NCBI GenBank assembly: GCA_958477465.1
Contig: CAUEFX010000001.1
Location: forward strand, 137,081-201,080
Direction: 5' to 3'
From: an uncultured Bacteroides sp.
Lineage (GTDB): Bacteria; Bacteroidota; Bacteroidia; Bacteroidales; Bacteroidaceae
DNA length: 64,000 nt
The notes under the pieces were generated by a model, which made no database searches, was not told where the DNA came from, and was given only the letters and a program-made list of their open reading frames with translations. Made by a program: the position numbers and the translations under genes. Below, piece after piece: positions 54,110-61,516 of this stretch; the first letter of the stretch is position 1; every line of letters begins with the position of its first letter.

Positions 54110-54139
54110 GGGATATATGTGTAAAATGGAATATATCCC
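54110..54139. repeat. Inverted repeat GGGATATAT / ATATATCCC before the GH95 gene
   Basis: Perfect 9-base arms around 12 bases, starting 56 bases before the GH95 ATG, with a near-consensus -7 sequence (AATTTTTG) just downstream. Could be an operator or leader hairpin. Confidence 0.4.
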
Positions 54140-54165
54140 TGTTTTCATATAATTTTTGTTTGATT

Positions 54166-56442
54166 ATGGTGTGTGTAAAACATTTGTTACTTATAGCTGT
54201 GGTAGGAATCCTATTCTCCTGCCGGTCGGGAGAGGAGGTGTCCGACCTTCCCCGTCCTTATCATAACCTTCGTTTTGAAAAACTTCCGGAGGTTTGGGAC
54301 GAAGCCCTTCCGTTGGGGAATGGCTTGACCGGTGCTCTTGTCTGGCAGAAGGAGGGAAAGCTGAGGATTGCCATAGACCGGGCCGATTTGTGGGACTTGC
54401 GTCCGGTAGAAGAATTCAAATCGCCCGATCACTCTTATCGGTTTATTTGTGATCAGGTACTTCGGAAGAAAGACATTGCTCCTGTCCGGCGCTTGATAGA
54501 TGACAGGACTGAATACGATGCGGCTCCCACCAAGATACCCGCAGGAGCCATTGAGTTTGACATCGCTCCCTTGGGAAAGGTAAAAAATGTAACTCTGGAT
54601 CTTGCTTCTGCCGTCTGTACCGTTTTGTGGGAAAACGGAGCCAAAGCGCGCATTTTTGTTCCGGCCAATGAGAAGGGGGGGCGTTTCTTATTTGAGAATC
54701 TTCCGGATACGCTTTCGCCGGAGCTGATAACTCCTTTGTATGAAGAAAACGATGTAAAGCCGGACTGTCAGCCGGGGGTAAATAACTTGGCAGCATTGGG
54801 ATACAGACGCGGAAAGGTAGAACGGATGAATCCCGGAACCTTGCTCTATCGGCAGCAAGGGTGGGGAGATGTCTCTTATGAAATAGCATTGAGCTGGAAG
54901 TCCGCTTCCGGACATTCGCTGGAAGGGGAGTATTGTGTAACCTCCAAAGGAACCTGGTATTCGGAGAAAGAAGGGGCACTGGAGTGTATGAGGCAGACGA
55001 TGAACAGTGATTTCGACAGTAGCCTGGCAAGGCATGAGCATTGGTGGCGGAAATATTGGATGAAATCTTCTGTCAGCCTGCCCGATACATTGCTGGAGAA
55101 ACAATGGTATCTGGAGATGTACAAGTTTGCTGCTGCTTCCCGAAAGGGTGCACCCCCTATTAGCCTGCAGGCCGTATGGACTGCCGACAACGGGCAGACT
55201 CCTCCCTGGCGTGGAGATTTTCACAGCGATTTGAACACCCAGCTGAGTTATTGGGCGGGATACACTTCCAACCATCTTGAAGAGTCGGCTGTGTTTACCG
55301 ACTGGCTCTGGAAGATAAAAGAGAATGCGGAAGCATTCACCCGGCAGTTTTATGGAGTGGAAGGGTTGAATGTGCCTTGCATCGCTACGTTGACGGGAGA
55401 GCCCATCGGCGGGTGGAGTCCCTATTCTCACTCGCCTTCTACGGCCGGCTGGTTATCGCACCATTTCTATCTGCAATGGAAGTACAGCATGGATGCCGAT
55501 TTCCTGAAGAACCGCGCTTATCCGTGGATAAAGGAGGTGGCACGCTATTTTGAGAATATTTCAGTCCGAGATGAAAACGGAGAGCGGCAATTACCTTTGT
55601 CCTCTTCTCCGGAGATAAATGACAATCGCATAGATGCCTGGTTCCCGAAGACGACCAACTACGATCTTGCCAATATACGGCTGACGTATACCGTTGCCCG
55701 GGAGATGGCGGAGGCCTTGGGACTGAATGAAGAGGCCGGTTACTGGGCAAAGCAACTGGATGAATGGCCTGCTCCTACCGTGAACGAGAGTGGGCTGATG
55801 ATTGCACCCGGAAAGGCACAGACGGAGTCGCACCGCCATTTCTCGCATTTACTGTCTTTTCACCCTTTCGGATTGATAGACGTGAGCCAGGGAAACGGGA
55901 ACATCGACTTGATATTGCGCTCTATTAAAAATGTAGAGATGCTGGGCACGGACTGGTGGACCGGATATACCTACGCCTGGTTGGCCAACATGAAAGCCCG
56001 TGTTTTTGAAGGAGACGATGTGGTGAGAAACCTGCATATCTTTATTAAAGCCTTCTGTTCTCCGAACAGTTTCCACCTGAACGGCGACCAGCTGAAAGCC
56101 GGTTATTCGCAATTTACCTATCGTCCGTTTACGCTGGAGGGCAACTTTGCCTGTGCGGCCGCCATTCAAGAGATGCTGTTGCAAAGCCATACCGGAGTGA
56201 TAAAAGTATTTCCGGCATTGTCCACCAAATGGGAGAATGTCTCATTCAGGCATCTCCGGGCAATGGGGGCTTTTCTTGTGTCCGCCTCTTACGAAGGGGG
56301 AAAAATAGCTTCTATCACTGTTGAATCGGAAAAAGGAGGATGGATGAAGCTGAGCAACCCTTTCACGGACAGAATAACGGAGAGAAAGATGGAAGCCGGA
56401 GAGACGGTTACATTTACTAATAAGTTCCCGATGGGAAAATAA
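54166..56442 (+). CDS. GH95-family alpha-L-fucosidase/alpha-L-galactosidase-type lipoprotein
   Basis: 758 residues from the ATG at 54166, which starts a lipoprotein signal ending GILFSC (Cys near 19). An upstream in-frame extension lacks one. GH95 features: N-terminal beta domain (WDEALPLGNGLTGAL), ISLQAVWTADNGQTPPW, DFHSDLNTQLSYW (Asp355, Asn357), SSSPEINDNR with presumed acid Glu483, TESHRHFSHLLSFHPF and the C-terminal NPFTDRITERK. In the characterised bifidobacterial enzyme two Asn residues activate water in the segment matching SDLNT; here the first is Asp, which may alter activity or specificity. GH95 enzymes invert and remove terminal alpha-1,2-fucose or alpha-L-galactose. It starts a four-gene run with the second lyase, GH3 and GH20. 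Confidence 0.85.
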   Translation: MVCVKHLLLIAVVGILFSCRSGEEVSDLPRPYHNLRFEKLPEVWDEALPLGNGLTGALVWQKEGKLRIAIDRADLWDLRPVEEFKSPDHSYRFICDQVLRKKDIAPVRRLIDDRTEYDAAPTKIPAGAIEFDIAPLGKVKNVTLDLASAVCTVLWENGAKARIFVPANEKGGRFLFENLPDTLSPELITPLYEENDVKPDCQPGVNNLAALGYRRGKVERMNPGTLLYRQQGWGDVSYEIALSWKSASGHSLEGEYCVTSKGTWYSEKEGALECMRQTMNSDFDSSLARHEHWWRKYWMKSSVSLPDTLLEKQWYLEMYKFAAASRKGAPPISLQAVWTADNGQTPPWRGDFHSDLNTQLSYWAGYTSNHLEESAVFTDWLWKIKENAEAFTRQFYGVEGLNVPCIATLTGEPIGGWSPYSHSPSTAGWLSHHFYLQWKYSMDADFLKNRAYPWIKEVARYFENISVRDENGERQLPLSSSPEINDNRIDAWFPKTTNYDLANIRLTYTVAREMAEALGLNEEAGYWAKQLDEWPAPTVNESGLMIAPGKAQTESHRHFSHLLSFHPFGLIDVSQGNGNIDLILRSIKNVEMLGTDWWTGYTYAWLANMKARVFEGDDVVRNLHIFIKAFCSPNSFHLNGDQLKAGYSQFTYRPFTLEGNFACAAAIQEMLLQSHTGVIKVFPALSTKWENVSFRHLRAMGAFLVSASYEGGKIASITVESEKGGWMKLSNPFTDRITERKMEAGETVTFTNKFPMGK

Positions 56443-56452
56443 AAAGGAACGT

Positions 56453-58825
56453 ATGAAGAGAACACATCTATTGGTATTTTTGATTTTGCTCTCTTGCGGT
56501 GTCTTCGCACAGGCATCGAAGAAAGAAAGTCTGCGCAGGCTGAAAGAATATTATGTGGCAAATGCAGACGGATCCTGCAATAAAGCTGATTGTGAGAAAT
56601 ACATCAGCCGGCTGAATCGTGACGGGCAGTTTACAGATATGATTGCTTATGAGAAAGAGATAAAAAGACGGAAACTGCTCGAACGTATCAGCTTCGACGA
56701 ACAACAGCGCATGGGGCTTTATCTCACCGAAGCGATGGACCGGTTGAGGGCACTTGCCGCTTATTACCGTCAGAAAGGCGGGAAAACGATACCGGACAAG
56801 TATTGGAAGGCGATTGTAAGATACGGTTCTATCGAACGAAGCCGCCAGCCGAATGACCGGTTTCACGCCTCTTGCTTTGCCATACCTCAAGCAGCATGCG
56901 GCATCTACTACCTGCTGATAGATGTGATGGAACGGGCGGAAAAGAATAAAAACGGCTCTTCTTCGGAGGAAAAGGCGAACCGGATGCTCAAAGAACTTGC
57001 CATGCAATCGTGGACACAGCCGGTGCGTAATGATGAAACGGACAGGAACGTGGTCAGCATTTCCCGCTTCCGTCATCATGTGTGGTGGGTAGGAGGGAAT
57101 GCCCTGGCTTACCGCCCCCTGTTGGAGACTGCCGTATTGATGGACTCTGTCCCAATGGTAGATGTTGTGGCGGAAGTTGCGAAAAGGAGTTTGAGCAACG
57201 TCTCCCAAACCAATTATGCAGAGGCTTTCTGGAATGAAGGGTTCACGGCCGATGGTGCCGGATGGGGGCACGGAAAGCAGTGTCTCGTATGGGGGTATCC
57301 CATTCACGGGGCATCCAGTGCTTTGAACATTCTGAAAGTGTTGAAGAATACCCCCTGGGCTCAGACCCTGAGTAGGGAGAATGCGGAGGCGCTGCTCCAT
57401 TTCTATCGAGGGAGTAACTTCTATCATTACAAGGGGTACATCCCTCCTTGTCTCGACCGCTATTCAATGGTGTACTATGAGGGAAAACATCAGCCTGTGC
57501 CTTATTATGACATGCTGAAGCAAACCGCGGAGGACTATGCGGATGCCTTTACTGCTGCCGAATTGGAAGAGTTGAGGCAACTGATTGACGAGGCCGGGCG
57601 GGAGGCCATCCGTATGGAGAATTATCCGGACGGCATGTATCACGGTACCCGCTGGTTTTTCAATAATGATGACTTGATCAAAAAGAATAAAGAGTATCAT
57701 ATCTTTATCAATATGGCCTCTGTCCGCTGTGACGGGCTTGAAAGTGCGGAAAACTTTGCCGATGAGTTTAATATCTTCACCAACGACGGGCTGACCTTCT
57801 TCCAGCGTCGGGGAGATGAGTACCGCAGGATAATCGGTGCGATGGACCTCACTGCCCTGCCGGGCATCACCGCACGGGAAGGCATGGATAAGCTCTCTCC
57901 TGTGACTAACTGGAGAGGATTTTGCAGTAAACACAATTTTGCCGGAGCGGCCACGAGTGGAGGAGAGAATGCGGTGGCAGGCTTTATCTTCGAAAAGATG
58001 GATGCCGAGGCAAAAGAAAAACCGGTGAAAGAGAACAATCCGTCGGCCTTTGGAGTGAAAGCCTATAAATCCTGGTTTATAATGGGCGATTATCTCGTTG
58101 CTTTGGGGGCGGGGATAACCAACCTGTCTCCTGAACTGGAAGGCACGGTCCGGACGTCGATCGAGCAGACGGCCCATCAGGGAGAAGTGTCTCTGTTCGA
58201 TGGGAAGTCCGTCACTCCGCTAACCTCGGCTTCGGGCGTTTTGTGCCGGAACGGGAAACCGGGATGGATCATGCAGCAGGGCGGATTTGCCTATACGGTA
58301 TTGCCACCCTACTCTCCGGATGCCTTTTACTCAATCGAAACCCTCCCTAACGAGTGGGTGAAAAGGAATCTGAGCAACAAGGGAAAGGAGAACTTGCCGG
58401 ATAGTGCCGCCGTCTTTCGTCTTTGGATCGATCAGGGACGGGAGGTAAAAGAGGGAAAATACGGTTACGTAGTTTATTGTGGCGAAGGGACTCCTGCTGC
58501 TGAATTACCTTTCACCGTATGGAGAAATGATACGCTGGCACAAGCCGTTTCAACGGTAGATCAGACGCTGACGGGAATTGTTTTTTATCAGGCCGGTACT
58601 GCCGTGACGGTAGGCGGCACTGAAATATCGGCTTCCGAACCTTGTGTCGTGTTGATGGAACAGGAGGCGGAAGGCACTAAAGTATCAGTGACGGATGCGG
58701 AGATGAAAACCGGTTTGCAGTGTATTACCCTGAGAGTGGGAGAAAAGAGAATGACAATCGACATGCCGCAAGGGAAAGAGTGCGGCAATGCAGTTACCCA
58801 AATAGTAAAAAAAGACATACCATGA
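56453..58825 (+). CDS. PL8-type polysaccharide lyase (chondroitin-AC-like site geometry)
   Basis: 790 residues with a signal peptide (HLLVFLILLSCGVFAQ). The N-terminal half is an alpha/alpha toroid, the rest beta-sandwich. Catalytic positions can be matched to Flavobacterium chondroitin AC lyase by spacing: His273 in GWGHGKQ, Tyr282 nine residues later (GYPIHG) and Arg336 fifty-four later (LDRYSM) reproduce His225/Tyr234/Arg288. The Glu would be Glu430 or Glu433 in LESAENF. NWRGFCSKHNFAG and GGENAVAGFIFEK follow in the beta domain. It should cleave uronic-acid glycans by beta-elimination, probably in the periplasm on oligosaccharides imported after the surface lyase. PL8 is preferred, but another toroid lyase family is possible. 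It starts 10 bases after GH95 and overlaps GH3 by four bases. Confidence 0.8.
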   Translation: MKRTHLLVFLILLSCGVFAQASKKESLRRLKEYYVANADGSCNKADCEKYISRLNRDGQFTDMIAYEKEIKRRKLLERISFDEQQRMGLYLTEAMDRLRALAAYYRQKGGKTIPDKYWKAIVRYGSIERSRQPNDRFHASCFAIPQAACGIYYLLIDVMERAEKNKNGSSSEEKANRMLKELAMQSWTQPVRNDETDRNVVSISRFRHHVWWVGGNALAYRPLLETAVLMDSVPMVDVVAEVAKRSLSNVSQTNYAEAFWNEGFTADGAGWGHGKQCLVWGYPIHGASSALNILKVLKNTPWAQTLSRENAEALLHFYRGSNFYHYKGYIPPCLDRYSMVYYEGKHQPVPYYDMLKQTAEDYADAFTAAELEELRQLIDEAGREAIRMENYPDGMYHGTRWFFNNDDLIKKNKEYHIFINMASVRCDGLESAENFADEFNIFTNDGLTFFQRRGDEYRRIIGAMDLTALPGITAREGMDKLSPVTNWRGFCSKHNFAGAATSGGENAVAGFIFEKMDAEAKEKPVKENNPSAFGVKAYKSWFIMGDYLVALGAGITNLSPELEGTVRTSIEQTAHQGEVSLFDGKSVTPLTSASGVLCRNGKPGWIMQQGGFAYTVLPPYSPDAFYSIETLPNEWVKRNLSNKGKENLPDSAAVFRLWIDQGREVKEGKYGYVVYCGEGTPAAELPFTVWRNDTLAQAVSTVDQTLTGIVFYQAGTAVTVGGTEISASEPCVVLMEQEAEGTKVSVTDAEMKTGLQCITLRVGEKRMTIDMPQGKECGNAVTQIVKKDIP

Positions 58826-61389
58826 ACAGATTATTGGATAAATTAGCACTTCTGCTGCTTTTGTTGCTGTCCCAGCAAGGATTGGCGCAACAACTTCCGT
58901 ATAAGAACTGTGCACTGCCTGTGCAAGACAGAGTAGAGGATCTGCTGCAACGCATGACACTCGAAGAGAAGATAGCCCAGATACGGCATATACATTCCTG
59001 GAATATATTCAACGGGCAGGAACTCGATAAGGGTAAGCTCGCCGCTTTTGTGGGCGATATAGGCTGGGGCTTTGTGGAAGGATTTCCGTTGACCGGTGAA
59101 AACTGCCGGAAAAACATGCGGGCAATCCAGGAGTATATGATAAAGAATACCCGCCTGGGAATACCCGTGTTTACCGTAGCCGAATCGCTGCACGGCTCTG
59201 CCCACGAGGGGTCTACCATCTTCCCTCAGAACATCGCATTGGGCAGTACATTCAATCCGGAACTCGCCTACCGGAAAGCGGCTCTCACGTCCTGCGATCT
59301 GCATGCCCAAGGGATGCGGCAGGTGCTTGCTCCTTGTATCGATGTGGTACGCGACTTGCGTTGGGGGCGGGTGGAAGAGTCTTACGGAGAAGACCCTTTC
59401 CTCTGCGGAACACTGGCTCTGGCAGAGACACGCGGGTATCTGGACAACGGCATCTCGCCGATGCTGAAACATTTCGGGCCGCATGGCAATCCGCTGGGCG
59501 GGTTGAATCTCGCTTCTGTGGAGAGTGGGTTGAGAGACTTGCATGACATCTATCTGAAACCCTTTGAAATGGTTATTACCCGGCTGCCGGTACAGGCGGT
59601 TATGTCTACCTATAATTCCTGGAATCATGTTCCCAATTCGGCTTCCACTTACCTGCTGACCGATGTCTTGCGGAAGCAATGGGGATTCAAGGGATACGTC
59701 TATTCCGACTGGGGAGCAATCGAGATGTTGCAGAACTTCCACCATACTGCCGCTACACCTGCCGATTGTGCGGTACAGGCGCTTTCTGCCGGACTTGATG
59801 TGGAGGCTTCCAGCGAGTGTTATCCGCATCTGAAGCAACTGATCGAGCGGGGAGAGTTCGATGAAAAAATACTGGATGAGTCGGTACGTCGTGTACTGGC
59901 TGCCAAATTCAGACAGGGACTCTTTGAAGACCCTTTTGGGGATAAGATGAAGAAAACGGAGATGCACACTGCTGCGAGCGTTGCCCTGTCCCGTAAGATT
60001 GCAGATGAATCGGTCGTATTGTTGAAAAACGAGAACGGGTTGTTGCCGTTGGATGCCGGCAAGTTGCAGTCGGTTGCTGTGATAGGGCCGAATGCGGCGC
60101 AGGTACAATTCGGCGATTATTCCTGGAGCCGTGACAATAAGGATGGCGTTACTCCGCTACGCGGATTGCAGAATTTGCTGGGAGATAAAGTGACCATCCG
60201 TTATGCCCGCGGATGCAGCATGATGTCTGAAGATACTTCATCTATACCGGAGGCGGTTGAGGCGGTGCGGAAGAGCGATGTCGCTTTGGTGTTCTGTGGA
60301 AGTTCGAGCGCCTCTCTGGCAAGGGATTATAGCAATACGAATTGCGGAGAAGGATTTGATTTACATGACCTCTCTCTCACCGGTGCCCAGAGCGAATTGA
60401 TAAAGGCGGTGTATGCCACGGGTAAGCCGGTGGTACTGATTCTTGTGGCCGGAAAGCCTTTCACCATTGCGTGGGAGAAGGAACATCTGCCGGCCATTCT
60501 TGTGCAATGGTATGCAGGCGAGCAGGCCGGCAGTTCCATTGCCGACATCCTTTTCGGGCGGGTGAATCCGTCCGGAAAGTTGACATTCTCTTTCCCTCAG
60601 AGTGTAGGTCATCTTCCGGCTTATTACAATCATCTGCCTTCTGACAGAGGGTTTTATAAGCAGCCGGGCAGTTATGCGAAGCCGGGTCGGGATTATGTCT
60701 TTTCGTCTCCGGAGCCTTTATGGGCTTTCGGGCATGGATTGAGCTACACCTCTTTTTCCCTGAGCGGGATGAAAGCTCTGGTGGAAAGAGATACGGTTTT
60801 TGTCAAAACGGAAATTCTTAACACAGGCAAAAGAACGGGACAGGAAGTTGTCCAACTTTATGTCCGCGATCTTGTCAGCTCGGTTGTTACCCCCATAAAA
60901 CAACTGAAAGCATTTGAAAAGGTAAATCTGAAACCGGGAGAACACAGAGAGATACTGTTGCGATTCCCGGTTACAGAGCTTGCCTTGACAAGTGAGACGG
61001 GAGAACGGGTGGTCGAGCCCGGTGAGTTCGAACTCCAGTTGGGAAGTGCATCGGACAATATCTTATTGAAAGAGACAATAACGATAGGGGGTGATGTGGA
61101 AAAGAATCCGGAAAACAAATCGGCAGACCGGAGTGTGTCAGTGGGAACCGGTAAGCCTATCACGGTTCGGGGAACAGCGAGAGACGTGCAGGCTACTTTG
61201 GTGGAGGACGTTTCCATTTGGTCTGCCGGACAACAGAAAGAGGTCGGTAAAACGGATAAGAAAGGAGAATATGAGGTGCAGGTTGCATCGGATGATGTCC
61301 TTGTCTTCTATAAAAAAGGATACATAAAGCAGACACAGCCGGTGGATGGACGTCCGGATATCAATGTAAAACTGACTTATGGTGAATAA
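58822..61389 (+). CDS. GH3 beta-glycosidase with C-terminal carboxypeptidase-regulatory-like domain
   Basis: 855 residues from the ATG at 58822, which overlaps the preceding stop as ATGA and begins the signal (LLDKLALLLLLLLSQQGLAQ). GH3 N-terminal barrel: TLEEKIAQIRHIHSWN, FTVAESLHG, GRVEESYGEDP, nucleophile Asp296 in YVYSDWGA. The C-terminal GH3 domain follows (ILVQWYAGEQAGSSIADILFGRVNPSGKL), then Fn3-like (NTGKRTGQEVVQLYV). From about residue 765 an extra ~90-residue domain appears (ITVRGTARDVQA, EDVSIWSAG, KTDKKGEYEVQVASDDVLVFYKKGY) that resembles the CarboxypepD_reg domain at the front of SusC proteins. The barrel has KHFGPHG where KHFAGYG is common, which may reflect a special substrate. 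It likely removes a beta-linked sugar in the periplasm. Confidence 0.9.
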   Translation: MNRLLDKLALLLLLLLSQQGLAQQLPYKNCALPVQDRVEDLLQRMTLEEKIAQIRHIHSWNIFNGQELDKGKLAAFVGDIGWGFVEGFPLTGENCRKNMRAIQEYMIKNTRLGIPVFTVAESLHGSAHEGSTIFPQNIALGSTFNPELAYRKAALTSCDLHAQGMRQVLAPCIDVVRDLRWGRVEESYGEDPFLCGTLALAETRGYLDNGISPMLKHFGPHGNPLGGLNLASVESGLRDLHDIYLKPFEMVITRLPVQAVMSTYNSWNHVPNSASTYLLTDVLRKQWGFKGYVYSDWGAIEMLQNFHHTAATPADCAVQALSAGLDVEASSECYPHLKQLIERGEFDEKILDESVRRVLAAKFRQGLFEDPFGDKMKKTEMHTAASVALSRKIADESVVLLKNENGLLPLDAGKLQSVAVIGPNAAQVQFGDYSWSRDNKDGVTPLRGLQNLLGDKVTIRYARGCSMMSEDTSSIPEAVEAVRKSDVALVFCGSSSASLARDYSNTNCGEGFDLHDLSLTGAQSELIKAVYATGKPVVLILVAGKPFTIAWEKEHLPAILVQWYAGEQAGSSIADILFGRVNPSGKLTFSFPQSVGHLPAYYNHLPSDRGFYKQPGSYAKPGRDYVFSSPEPLWAFGHGLSYTSFSLSGMKALVERDTVFVKTEILNTGKRTGQEVVQLYVRDLVSSVVTPIKQLKAFEKVNLKPGEHREILLRFPVTELALTSETGERVVEPGEFELQLGSASDNILLKETITIGGDVEKNPENKSADRSVSVGTGKPITVRGTARDVQATLVEDVSIWSAGQQKEVGKTDKKGEYEVQVASDDVLVFYKKGYIKQTQPVDGRPDINVKLTYGE

Positions 61390-61423
61390 CTTTCTGACAG
61401 AGAAATAAATATGGATAAACAAA

Positions 61424-61497
61424 GGGACTGCTTTGAGTCTTGTCGGATCTCTCGGCTTAAGGCCGAACCGGCTTCGGATAAGATCCCGGGCAGTCTC
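61424..61497 (+). promoter_or_regulatory. Structured RNA leader before the GH20 gene
   Basis: A nested fold can be drawn. The outer stem is GGGACTGC (61424-61431) with 61490-61497, 8 pairs with one G-T. The inner stem is GGATCT (61445-61450) with AGATCC (61481-61486). Within it lie two hairpins, TCGGC/GCCGA and CCG/CGG. It ends 19 bases before the ATG at 61517, so it could affect ribosome access. Possible cis-regulatory RNA; no known riboswitch class is recognised. Confidence 0.4.
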
Positions 61498-61516
61498 CCC
61501 AATAACCGATTATAAA

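Noticed and set aside
58843..60108. 421-codon minus-strand open frame inside the GH3 gene
   Set aside because: Long, but antisense to a protein with all GH3 motifs; its own translation shows no recognisable domain.
61433..61516. Upstream start for the GH20 gene
   Set aside because: The extra 28 residues are basic, lie inside the structured leader and would bury the signal peptide that begins at 61517.
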